NCBI GenBank assembly: GCA_914767715.1
Contig: OU612074.1
Coordinates: forward strand, 18,276,062 to 18,340,061
Reading direction: 5' to 3'
Length of the DNA: 64,000 nt
From: Membranipora membranacea
Taxonomy: Eukaryota > Bryozoa > Gymnolaemata > Cheilostomatida > Membraniporidae
The notes under the pieces are model-generated. The model was not told the origin of the DNA. It made no database searches and worked only from the letters and a program-made list of their open reading frames with translations. Positions within the stretch are counted from its first letter, which is position 1. Each line of letters starts with the position of its first letter. The translations under genes were made by a program, and so were the position numbers. Shown here one piece after another: positions 1-12,500 of this stretch.

Positions 1-3000
1 GCCAATAATTGGGCAAAATTCCTTACTCGCTTAGAAACGCTTGAAACTCTATTTTGACGTTCGCAATGACGTCCCTATATCTCATATAAAATATTAGCTC
101 CCTGTGACGATGCGTATTCTATCGAGGTGTTTTGCCAGAAATTGACAAAAATCGATAGGTACGGTCCTGGGGAAATTGGCCAATAATTGGGCAAAATTCC
201 TTACTCGCTTAGAAACGCTTGAAACTCTGTTTTGACGTTCGCAATGACGTCCCTATATCTCATATAAAATATTAGCTCCCTGTGACGATGCGTATTCTAT
301 CGGGGTGTTTTGCCAGAAATTGACAAAAATCGATAGGTACGGTCCTGGGGAAATTGGCCAATAATTGGGCAAAATTCCTTACTCGCTTAGAAACGCTTGA
401 AACTCTGTTTTGACGTTCGCAATGACGTCCCTATATCTCATATAAAATATTAGCTCCCTGTGACGATGCGTATTCTATCGAGGTGTTTTGCCAGAAATTG
501 ACAAAAATCGATAGGTACGGTCCTGGGGAAATTGGCCAATAATTGGGCAGAATTCCTTACTCGCTTAGAAACGCTTGAAACTCTATTTTGACGTTCGCAA
601 TGACGTCCCTATATCTCATATAAAATATTAGCTCCCTGTGACGATGCGTATTCTATCGAGGTGTTTTGCCAGAAATTGACAAAAATCGATAGATACGGTC
701 CTGGGGAAATTGGCCAATAATTGGGCAAAATTCCTTACTCGCTTAGAAACGCTTGAAACTCTGTTTTGACGTTCGCAATGACGTCCCTATATCTCATATA
801 AAATATTAGCTCCCTGTGACGATGCGTATTCTATCGAGGTGTTTTGCCAGAAATTGACAGAAGTCGATAGGTACGGTCCTGGGGAAATTGGCCAATAATT
901 GGGCAAAATTCCTTACTCGCTTAGAAACGCTTGAAACTCTGTTTTGACGTTCGCAATGACGTCCCTATATCTCATATAAAATATTAGCTCCCTGTGACGA
1001 TGCGTATTCTATCGGGGTGTTTTGCCAGAAATTGACAAAAATCGATAGGTACGGTCCTGGGGAAATTGGCCAATAATTGGGCAAAATTCCTTTTTCGCTT
1101 AGAAACGCTTGAAACTCTGTTTTGACGTTCGCAATGACGTCCCTATATCTCATATAAAATATTAGCTCCCTGTGACGATGCGTATTCTATCGGGGTGTTT
1201 TGCCAGAAATTGACAAAAATCGATAGGTACGGTCCTGGGGAAATTGGCCAATAATTGGGCAAAATTCCTTACTCGCTTAGAAACGCTTGAAACTCTGTTT
1301 TGACGTTCGCAATGACGTCCCTATATCTCATATAAAATATTAGCTCCCTGTGACGATGCGTATTCTATCGAGGTGTTTTGCCAGAAATTGACAAAAATCG
1401 ATAGGTACGGTCCTGGGGAAATTGGCCAATAATTGGGCAGAATTCCTTACTCGCTTAGAAACGCTTGAAACTCTATTTTGACGTTCGCAATGACGTCCCT
1501 ATATCTCATATAAAATATTAGCTCCCTGTGACGATGCGTATTCTATCGGGGTGTTTTGCCAGAAATTGACAAAAATCGATAGGTACGGTCCTGGGGAAAT
1601 TGGCCAATAATTAGGCAAAATTCCTTACTCGCTTAGAAACGCTTGAAACTCTGTTTTGACGTTCGCAATGACGTCCCTATATCTCATATAAAATATTAGC
1701 TCCCTGTGACGATGCGTATTCTATCGAGGTGTTTTGCCAGAAATTGACAAAAATCGATAGGTACGGTCTTGGGGAAATTGGCCAATAATTGGGCAGAATT
1801 CCTTACTCGCTTAGAAACGCTTGAAACTCTGTTTTGACGTTCGCAATGACGTCCCTATATCTCATATAAAATATTAGCTCCCTGTGACGATGCGTATTCT
1901 ATCGAGGTGTTTTGCCAGAAATTGACAAAAATCGATAGGTACGGTCCTGGGGAAATTGGCCAATAATTGGGCAAAATTCCTTACTCGCTTAGAAACGCTT
2001 GAAACTCTGTTTTGACGTTCGCAATGACGTCCCTATATCTCATATAAAATATTAGCTCCCTGTGACGATGCGTATTCTATCGGGGTGTTTTGCCAGAAAT
2101 TGACAAAAATCGATAGGTACGGTCCTGGGGAAATTGGCCAATAATTGGGCAAAATTCCTTACTCGCTTAGAAACGCTTGAAACTCTGTTTTGACGTTCGC
2201 AATGACGTCCCTATATCTCATATAAAATATTAGCTCCCTGTGACGATGCGTATTCTATCGAGGTGTTTTGCCAGAAATTGACAAAAATCGATAGGTACGG
2301 TCCTGGGGAAATTGGCCAATAATTGGGCAGAATTCCTTACTCGCTTAGAAACGCTTGAAACTCTGTTTTGGCGTTCGCAATGACGTCCCTATATCTCATA
2401 TAAAATATTAGCTCCCTGTGACGATGCGTATTCTATCGGGGTGTTTTGCCAGAAATTGACAAAAATCGATAGGTACGGTCCTGGGGAAATTGGCCCATAA
2501 TTGGGCAAAATTCCTTACTCGCTTAGAAACGCTTGAAACTCTGTTTTGACGTTCGCAATGACGTCCCTATATCTCATATAAAATATTAGCTCCCTGTGAC
2601 GATGCGTATTCTATCGAGGTGTTTTGCCAGAAATTGACAAAAATCGATAGGTACGGTCCTGGGGAAATTGGCCAATAATTGGGCAAAATTCCTTACTCGC
2701 TTAGAAACGCTTGAAACTCTGTTTTGACGTTCGCAATGACGTCCCTATATCTCATATAAAATATTAGCTCCCTGTGACGATGCGTATTCTATCGAGGTGT
2801 TTTGCCAGAAATTGACAAAAGTCGATAGGTACGGTCCTGGGGAAATTGGCCAATAATTGGGCAGAATTCCTTACTCGCTTAGAAACGCTTGAAACTCTGT
2901 TTTGACGTTCGCAATGAGGTCCCTATATCTCATATAAAATATTAGCTCCCTGTGACGATGCGTATTCTATCGAGGTGTTTTGCCAGAAATTGACAAAAAT

Positions 3001-6000
3001 CTATAGGTACGGCCCTGGGGAAATTGGCCAATAATTGGGCAAAATTCCTTACTCGCTTAGAAACGCTTGAAACTCTGTTTTGACGTTCGCAATGACGTCC
3101 CTATATCTCATATAAAATATTAGCTCCCTGTGACGATGCGTATTCTATCGAGGTGTTTTGCCAGAAATTGACAAAAATCGATAGGTACGGTCCTGGGGAA
3201 ATTGGCCAATAATTGGGCAGAATTCCTTACACGTTTAGAAACGCTTGAAACTCTATTTTGACGTTCGCAATGACGTCCCTATATCTCATATAAAATATTA
3301 GCTCCCTGTGACGATGCGTATTCTATCGAGGTGTTTTGCCAGAAATTGACAAAAATCCATAAGTACGGTTCTGGGGAAATTGGCCAATAATTGTGCAGAA
3401 TTCCTTACTCACTTAGAAACGCTTGAAACTCTGTTTTGACGTTCGCAATGATGTCCCTAAATCTCATATAAAGTATAAGCTCCCTGTGACGATGCGTATT
3501 CTATCGAGGTGTTTTGCCAGAAATTGACAAAAATCGATAGGTACGGTCCTGGGGAAATTGGGCAATAATTGGGCAGAATTCCTTACTAGCTTAGAAACGC
3601 TTGAAACTCTGTTTTGACGTTCGCAATGACGTCCCTATATCTCATATAAAATATTAGCTCCCTGTGACGATGCGTATTCTATCGAGGTGTTTTGCCAGAA
3701 ATTGACAAAAATCTATAGGTACGGCCCTGGGGAAATTGGCCAATAATTGGGCAAAATTCCTTACTCGCTTAGAAACGCTTGAAACTCTGTTTTGACGTTC
3801 GCAATGACGTCCCTATATCTCATATAAAATATTAGCTCCCTGTGACGATGCGTATTCTATCGAGGTGTTTTGCCAGAAATTGACAAAAATCGATAGGTAC
3901 GGTCCTGGGGAAATTGGCCAATAATTGGGCAGAATTCCTTACACGTTTAGAAACGCTTGAAACTCTATTTTGACGTTCGCAATGACGTCCCTATATCTCA
4001 TATAAAATATTAGCTCCCTGTGACGATGCGTATTCTATCGAGGTGTTTTGCCAGAAATTGACAAAAATCGATAGGTACGGTTCTGGGGAAATTGGCCAAT
4101 AATTGGGCAAAATTCCTTACTCGCTTAGAAACGCTTGAAACTCTGTTTTGACGTTCGCAATGACGTCCCTATATCTCATATAAAATATTAGCTCCCTGTG
4201 ACGATGCGTATTCTATCGAGGTGTTTTGCCAGAAATTGACAAAAATCGATAGGTACGGTCCTGGGGAAATTGGGCAATAATTGGGCAGAATTCCTTACTA
4301 GCTTAGAAACGCTTGAAACTCTGTTTTGACGTTCGCAATGACGTCCCTATATCTCATATAAAATATTAGCTCCCTGTGACGATGCGTATTCTATCGAGGT
4401 GTTTTGCCAGAAATTGACAAAAATCGATAGGTACGGTCCTGGGGAAATTGGGCAATAATTGGGCAGAATTCCTTACTAGCTTAGAAACGCTTGAAACTCT
4501 GTTTTGACGTTCGCAATGACGTCCCTATATCTCATATAAAATATTAGCTCCCTGTGACGATGCGTATTCTATCGAGGTGTTTTGCCAGAAATTGACAAAA
4601 ATTGATAGGTACGGTCCTGGGGAAATTGACCAATAATTGGGCAGAATTCCTTACTCGCTTAGAAACGCTTGAAACTCTATTTTGACGTTCGCAATGACGT
4701 CCCTATATCTCATATAAAATATTAGCTCCCTGTGACGATGCGTATTCTATCGAGGTGTTTTGCCAGAAATTGACAAAAATCGATTGGTACGGTCCTGGGG
4801 AAATTGGCCAATAATTGGGCAAAATTCCTTACTCGCTTAGAAACGCTTGAAACTCTGTTTTGACGTTCGCAATGACGTCCCTATATCTCATATAAAATAT
4901 TAGCTCCCTGTGACGATGCGTATTCTATCGAGGTGTTTTGCCAGAAATTGACAAAAATCGATAGGTACGGTCCTGGGGAAATTGGGCAATATTTGGGCAG
5001 AATTCCTTACTAGCTTAGAAACGCTTGAAACTCTGTTTTGACGTTCGCAATGACGTCCCTATATCTCATCTAAAATATTAGCTCCCTGTGACGATGCGTA
5101 TTCTATCGAGGTGTTTTGCCAGAAATTGACAAAAATCGATAGGTACGGTCCTGGGGAAATTGACCAATAATTGGGCAGAATTCCTTACTCGCTTAGAAAC
5201 GCTTGAAACTCTATTTTGACGTTCGCAATGACGTCCCTATATCTCATATAAAATATTAGCTCCCTGTGACGATGCGTATTCTATCGAGGTGTTTTGCCAG
5301 AAATTGACAAAAATCGATAGGTACGGTCCTGGGGAAATTGGCCAATAATTGGGCAAAATTCCTTACTCGCTTAGAAACGCTTGAAACTCTGTTTTGACGT
5401 TCGCAATGACGTCCCTATATCTCATATAAAATATTAGCTCCCTGTGACGATGCGTATTCTATCGAGGTGTTTTGCCAGAAATTGACAAAAATCGATAGGT
5501 ACGGTCCTGGGGAAATTGGCCAATAATTGGGCAGAATTCCTTACTCGCTTAGAAACGCTTGAAACTCTATTTTGACGTTCGCAATGACGTCCCTATATCT
5601 CATATAAAATATTAGCTCCCTGTGACGATGCGTATTCTATCGAGGTGTTTTGCCAGAAATTGACAAAAATCGATAGGTACGGTCCTGTGGAAATTGGCCA
5701 ATAATTGGGCAAAATTCCTTACTCGCTTAGAAACGCTTGAAACTCTGTTTTGACGTTCGCAATGACGTCCCTATATCTCATATAAAATATTAGCTGCCTG
5801 TGACGATGCGTATTCTATCGAGGTGTTTTGCCAGAAATTGACAAAAATCGATAGGTACGGTCCTGGGGAAATTGGCCAATAATTGGGCAGAATTCCTTAC
5901 TAGCTTAGAAACGCTTGAAACTCTGTTTTGACGTTCGCAATGACGTCCCTATATCTCATATAAAATATTAGCTCCCTGTGACGATGCGTATTCTATCGAG

Positions 6001-8789
6001 GTGTTTTGCCAGAAATTGACAAAAATCGATAGGTACGGTCCTGGGGAAATTGGCCAATAATTGGGCAGAATTCCTTACTCGCTTAGAAACGCTTGAAACT
6101 CTATTTTGACGTTCGCAATGACGTCCCTATATCTCATATAAAATATTAGCTCCCTGTGACGATGCGTATTCTATCGAGGTGTTTTGCCAGAAATTGACAA
6201 AAATCGATAGGTACGGTCCTGGGGAAATTGGCCAATAATTGGGCAGAATTCCTTACTCGCTTAGAAACGCTTGAAACTCTATTTTGACGCTCGCAATGAC
6301 GTCCCTATATCTCATATAAAATATTAGCTCCCTGTGACGATGCGTATTCTATCGAGGTGTTTTGCCAGAAATTGACAAAAATCGATAGGTACGGTTCTGG
6401 GGAAATTGGCCAATAATTGGGCAAAATTCCTTACTCGCTTAGAAACGCTTGAAACTCTGTTTTGACGTTCGCAATGACGTCCCTATATCTCATATAAAAT
6501 ATTAGCTCCCTGTGACGATGCGTATTCTATCGAGGTGTTTTGCCAGAAATTGACAAAAATCGATAGGTACGGTCCTGGGGAAATTTGCCAATAATTGGGC
6601 AGAATTCCTTACTCGCTTAGAAACACGTCCCTATATCTCATATAAAATATTAGCTCCCTGTGACGATGCGTATTCTATCGAGGTGTTTTGCCAGAAATTG
6701 ACAAAAATCGATAGGTACGGTTCTGGGGAAATTGGCCAATAATTGGGCAAAATTCCTTACTCGCTTAGAAAGGCTTGAAACTCTGTTTTGACGTTCGCAA
6801 TGACGTCCCTATATCTCATATAAAATATTAGCTCCCTGTGACGATGCGTATTCTATCGAGGTGTTTTGCCAGAAATTGACAAAAATCGATAGGTACGGTC
6901 CTGGGGAAATTGACCAATAATTGGGCAGAATTCCTTACACGCTTAGAAACGCTTGAAACTCTATTTTGACGTTCGCAATGACGTCCCTATATCTCATATA
7001 AAATATTAGCTCCCTGTGACGATGCGTATTCTATCGAGGTGTTTTGCCAGAAATTGACAAAAATCGATAGGTACGGTCCTGGGGAAATTGGCCAATAATT
7101 GGGCAAAACCTTACTCGCTTAGAAACGCTTGAAACTCTGTTTTGACGTTCGCAATGACGTCCCTATATCTCATATAAAATATTAGCTCCCTGTGACGATG
7201 CGTATTCTATCGAGGTGTTTTGCCAGAAATTGACAAAAATCGATAGGTACGGTCCTGGGGAAATTGGGCAATAATTGGGCAGAATTCCTTACTAGCTTAG
7301 AAACGCTTGAAACTCTGTTTTGACGTTCGCAATGACGTCCCTATCTCTCATATAAAATATTAGCTCCCTGTGACGATGCGTATTCTATCGAGGTGTTTTG
7401 CCAGAAACTGACAAAAATCGATAGGTACGGTCCTGGGGAAATTGGCCAATAATTGGGCAGAATTCCTTACTCGCTTAGAAACGCTTGAAACTCTGTTTTG
7501 ACGTTCGCAATGACGTCCCTATAACTCATATAAAATATTAGCTCCCTGTGACGATGCATATTCTATCGAGGTGTTTTGCCAGAAATTGACAAAAATCGAT
7601 AGGTACGGTCCTGAGGAAATTGGGCAATAATTGGGCAGAATTCCTTACTCGCTTAGAAACGCTCGAAACTCTGTTTTGTCGTCCTCAACGACGTCCCTAT
7701 ATCTCATATAAAATATTAGCTCCCTGTGACGATGCGTATTCTATCGAGGTGTTTCGCCAGAAATTGACAAAAGTCGATAGGTACGGTCCTGGGGAAATTG
7801 GCCAATAATTGGGCAGAATTCCTTACTCGCTTAGAAACGCTTGAAACTCTGTTTTGGCATTCGCAATGACGTCCCTATATCTCATATAAAATATTAGCTC
7901 CCTGTGACGATGGGTATTCTATCGAGATCTTTGCCAGAAATTGACAAAAATCGATAGGTGCAGTCCTGGGGAAATTGGCCAATAATTGGGCAGAATTCCT
8001 TACTCGCTTAGAAACGCTTGAAACTCTGTTTTGACGTTCGCAATGACGTCCCTATATCTCATATAAAATATTAGCTCCCTGTGACGATGCGTATTCTATC
8101 GAGGTGTTTTGCCAGAAATTGACAAAAATCGATAGGTACGGTCCTGGGGAAATTGGCCAATAATTTGGCAGAATTCCTTACTCGCTTAGTAACGCTTGAA
8201 ATTCTGTTTTGACGTTCGCAATGACGTCCCTATATCTCATATAAAATATTAACTCCCTGTGACGATGCGTATTCTATCGAGGTGTTTTGCAAGAAATTGA
8301 CAAAGATCGATAGGTACGGTCCTGGGGAAATTGGCCAATAATTGGGCAGAATTCCTTACTCGATTAGAATCGCTTGAAACTCTGTTTCGACGTTTGCAAT
8401 GACGTCCCTATATCTCATCTAAAATATTAGCTCCCTGTGACGATGCGTATTCTATCGAGGTGTTTTGCCAGAAATTGACAAAAATCGATTGGTACGGTCC
8501 TGGGGAAATTGGCCAATAACTGGGCAGAATCCCTTACTCGCTTAGAAACGCTTGAAACTCTGTTTTGACGTTCGCAATGACGTCCCTATATCTCATATAA
8601 AATATTAGCTCCCTGTGACGATGCGTATTCTATCGAGGTGTTTTGCCAGAAATTGACAAAAATCGATAGGTACGGTCCTCGGGAAATTGGCCAATAATTG
8701 GGCAGAATTCCTTACTCGCTTAGAAACGCTTGAAACTCTATTTTGACGTTCGCAATGATGTCCCTATATCTCATCTAAAATATTAGCTC
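1..8789. repeat. 178-bp satellite DNA array (49 full monomers plus a partial one)
   Basis: The block GCCAATAATTGGGC recurs at 1, 179, 357, 535, 713 and onward with a constant 178-bp step, up to the last start at 8690. Full monomers number 49. Total length fits 49 x 178 minus three small deletions: 30 bp near 6625, 2 bp near 7108 and 1 bp near 7927. Monomers are highly alike and differ at a few recurrent positions (GGGCAAAA/GGGCAGAA, ACTCGCTT/ACTAGCTT/ACACGTTT, CTCTG/CTCTA, CGAGG/CGGGG). Copies become more divergent toward the right edge, and the array stops abruptly inside a monomer at 8789. It begins before the window. There is no conserved coding potential; the short ORFs inside it are by-products of the repeat. 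The monomer length is in the range of nucleosome-sized, often (peri)centromeric satellites, but location on the chromosome cannot be told from this sequence. Confidence 0.98.
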
Positions 8790-11700
8790 AACTCCTACTG
8801 GGTGTCAGGTTCTAATTCGCAACGTTAAAATGTTATTATCACTCTTAAATCCTGAAACTTGCTGTCGTTTAAAAGTAATTGATTAGGAAATCTAGAGGAT
8901 TTTCGAGTGAGGTTAAACAATTCTTTTCAATTTTATTTTCTGATCCTGATAATGATAAAATGTCAAAAATATAATACGTTACAAAAAAGTATAAAAACAG
9001 TATTTACCAAAGTCCTTCTGATAGCTCTCTTCAAGTAATTTAATATCCGATATATGAATCCTTAAAAGATAACAGTGTTAGATATGATTCAGAGTATAAA
9101 GTGTAACTAAATATTTAGGTTATTCTAAAATGATTCAAAGATATTTCAAAAAACCTTAATTTCTGATTGTATCCACAGGCATTCTGTCTGTGTGTTTTGT
9201 TCTGTCTCTTTGTTCTCTATTTTTAGTTACGAGTTTTGCTCCTTTCATACCATCCGATTGGTTTTCCAAAAGCGGCACATGTCTGCAATAGCGGCACATG
9301 TTGTTAACTGCTGTTCTATTACGCCTGTGTTTGTAGCCTCATGTATTTTGTTGTTGCTGGTTAATATGAGTGGGGGGGCTGAATTCTTTCTCTTGTCCAG
9401 AATGTTCTTTATTTCAGTCTCAAATTGCACCCCTGATTAGCGATATTCGTTTGACTCATCTTCTTTTTGGAAACTGGAATTTCCAGTTTCCTATATTTTT
9501 CTCTGTCTTACTAAAAATCATAATTATTAATAACAATTATTCAGGGTTTTGCTTGGTCCTTTTTCAATGTGACCGTATCAAGATACCATCGGTGTCATTT
9601 TCACGTAGTCAACTTTCATGTTTTCATTTGGATTTTCAATTTTCAGCATGATCAGGTGAAGTGTTTTCCGAGAAACAATAAATAAAGGTTTAGCTTATCA
9701 TGACTAGTTGGCAATTTATCTCAAGGCTTTGGTATTTGACAAGCTGTTCTGTCCTAGTAACTTATATAAATGATGATACGCTGAAGTAAAATTTATACTA
9801 TATTTGCCAATTTATTGTTTAATTTATGAATTTAATGTGAAAATATTTAATCGCAAAATGTAACAAGAAATCAACCATGTATGTTATTCATACCTGCTGT
9901 GTTGAATTCTAGCTGGGCATATAAGCATTTGCGGTAACTCAAAATGGCAGCGTTTAGATTTATTATTTAACAAAATAAAACTATGATAATTTTGAAGTAT
10001 CATTCCTCCAGAGTTTATTTGTTTATTGCTATAGATGATGACGCCATTGCTTTGGAATGTCGGTGTATTTATACAACCATATTCAAAGTCAATCTCACCG
10101 GCAATTAAGGTACTATTGGCAAAGACTGTACAATTATTAATATTGTATCCCACTTTCTATCCCCTCCCCCTGTTTAAAAATGCAACATCATCAGCATCTA
10201 TAATATTTTATTTGGAAGCTTTAGCCTTAGATCCATTTTATATTATCGTATTTATTACCATAGGACTTCAATTATTGCGATATGTGACTAAGCCGGTTAT
10301 ACAAAGCCCACTATTCACTGTGAAAAATTGTAAGCCTTTCCTGACATAACTTGCTAATTGCTGGGTCATAACTCTGAAATTTCTTGATGTTTCTAATAAA
10401 AGCATTATCATCATTGAAAAATGTGCGAATCAATGGTCATAGCTGGCATCAAAAATAAATAATAGTAATTATCACTTGCTATCTCAGAGGGACACATAAC
10501 AGTATCAAAGCAATCACAATCAGCAACTCGCAAATCGGCTTTCGATTGATATACGAGTAAGTTATTTAGTTCACCACACAAATTGATACACTTGTAGAAA
10601 ACTGAGTCCAACCCCGTTCGTCCAGATAGCAGGGGATGGGAGTTTTATATGTCAATAAATTGTAATTTAAATTAAATCGTAATGGAAATAAAGTATTTTT
10701 GATAGTATTTTCTTCAAGAATATAGGTCTGTACTTTAGGTTACCCAATAAACTGATCAAATGCAATAGCTGCAACCATAATGTTTTTACATCCACCCTTT
10801 GAACATAAGGTGATATTGGTACAGCTGCAAAAAAAAATTAAAATGGACAGTTAAAAAATAAAATTTTAACCTGAAAAAGATTAATTGGAATCCCAATCAA
10901 CAGGCATGAATGGTAACAAAGAAAATGGTTGGAAGGAAAAATGGGAACGATCAAAATTCCTGCAAGTAAACTGAAAATAAAAAATTGCCAATAGAAAACT
11001 AAAATTAATTAAAACTATAACACAGCCTTAAGACAAAAAATATATCCTACAAAAGAAAATATGGCTTTGATGGTTGTATATAAATGCCGAGGATAGCGTG
11101 TGCTTTCAGTTTCCGTACCGTAGTGGTGAGTAACTCCCCGTTATCATGTTTCACAAAGCCTCAAATCTGTTGACTTGATACAATTTAGAACGTGAATGCT
11201 CTCATAGGGTTGGACACCATCACAAGTACTTTATCAGAACACAACCAGTACAAACTCAGTACACACTCAGTACATCAGAACTGATCTGACTCATACGTAT
11301 TTGCTTTTTAATTTTCTTGTGGCACTGTATGGATAATATTTCGATAAGAATTTAACAGTAGTCAATGATATATATTGGAAAGAAATCCTGCAAAGCTGAC
11401 AAGTAGATTATGCTTATTTTGTCCATCTTTTAATTCTCACCGTCCGCGTATCCAACATTGGAAAAATGTCGACCATGCCCATGCTTGCCATGTTTTCCTG
11501 CTGTAGGTCCAATTTCTGTCAATGTTTGTCCATCCATCAATGTCAGACAAATGTTTGATGTTATCCATCCACCGGGTAACTTCAGTAAACATTCCATGCC
11601 AGTTCCTGTCCGTCTTTCTTGCTGTTTGTCCATGACGTGATTGTGCTACTCTGAATCAAACAACATTCTGAAAACCTTCATATCACAGACCAAGGCTTCA

Positions 11701-12299
11701 AATCTAACCCTCTGCAAGCCATTGAAATCTGAATACATTAATCTGAATCTAAAAATTATGCATATTAGTATTGCATTTGTAGCCAGTATCAAACTGTTCT
11801 AACTCCAATAGATATTCAACAGGCTCCTTGTACACTATGTAGGCCTATTGAAAAATAATAGCCAGTTGCTGAAATTGAAAAGATAAAAATCCATCTCTGA
11901 GTGAGTAAACAAAACACAGCTTATATGGGGAGGTCTTTCAATTTAAAACAGCCAAAAACGCAATATGATCGCTCACTCGGTGAGACTTGCCGGGACTAGC
12001 TCGCTCACCAATCTATCTCTACAATTTGAGCCATTTGGGAAGGCTTCTTATTAAAAGTACAAGGGACTAATATTTTTGAGCAATATGATGGTCATCATTT
12101 TCTTGAGTAAAGCATCGCCCATTATTGACAGACCCCAGACTGATAAGAAATATCAAACCATCTAGTCATCAAGATATGACCCCGAAAATTATGTTTGCAT
12201 ACTGCATTCATGCATTCTGTATGATGCAAGCACTGACAATGCAAAAGCATATTTCGTTGTGTTATGAATTACTGACTTGTATTTGGACGAAGACTGTTG
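8790..12299. other. AT-rich intergenic stretch, no gene recognised
   Basis: This 3.5-kb stretch follows the satellite edge. I see only short open frames without recognisable domains or splice logic. A small perfect inverted repeat lies at 9469-9491 (11-bp arms GGAAACTGGAA and its complement around one T). No RNA gene or promoter could be supported. Confidence 0.6.
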
Positions 12300-12500
12300 G
12301 AGTAGGTGTCTCAGTTGGTTATTATAAGAGCGCCGTTCCTTTGGCATACAAATGTTGAATGTTGTTGGTTCGAGTCCCACTGCAGTCCATCGACTACTGG
12401 GGTTTGGTGGCCTCAAGGTGTGCTCAGACCAGCCTGCAAATATAAAGCAATCAGGCACAGATATTGCGTCCTAGTGCCTAAGGCAAAATAATATTTCTCC
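12300..12500 (+). mobile_element. tRNA-derived SINE
   Basis: A tRNA-like head is visible: an A-box-like stretch at about 12311-12331 (CAGTTGGTTATTATAAGAGC) and a perfect B box GGTTCGAGTCC at 12367-12377, with tRNA-like spacing. The rest of a typical tRNA does not follow; an unrelated body runs to about 12500. This is the layout of a pol III SINE. The antisense open frame here contains the GLEPTT pattern that arises when the complement of a B box is translated, so that frame is not a gene. The 3' limit is approximate. Confidence 0.7.

Noticed and set aside
1-178. CENP-B box in the satellite monomer
   Set aside because: TTCGCAATGACGTCCC resembles the box start but lacks the required A and the CGGG end.
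965-7808. Short open frames (62 codons) within the satellite
   Set aside because: They exist only because a few monomers lack a stop; the 178-bp period is not a multiple of three and the frame is not maintained.
1-8789. CRISPR array
   Set aside because: The whole 178-bp unit is repeated with no unique spacers; the setting is eukaryotic.
12189-12458. Minus-strand 89-codon frame with GLEPTT motif
   Set aside because: This motif is the translated complement of a tRNA B box in a SINE, a common annotation artefact.
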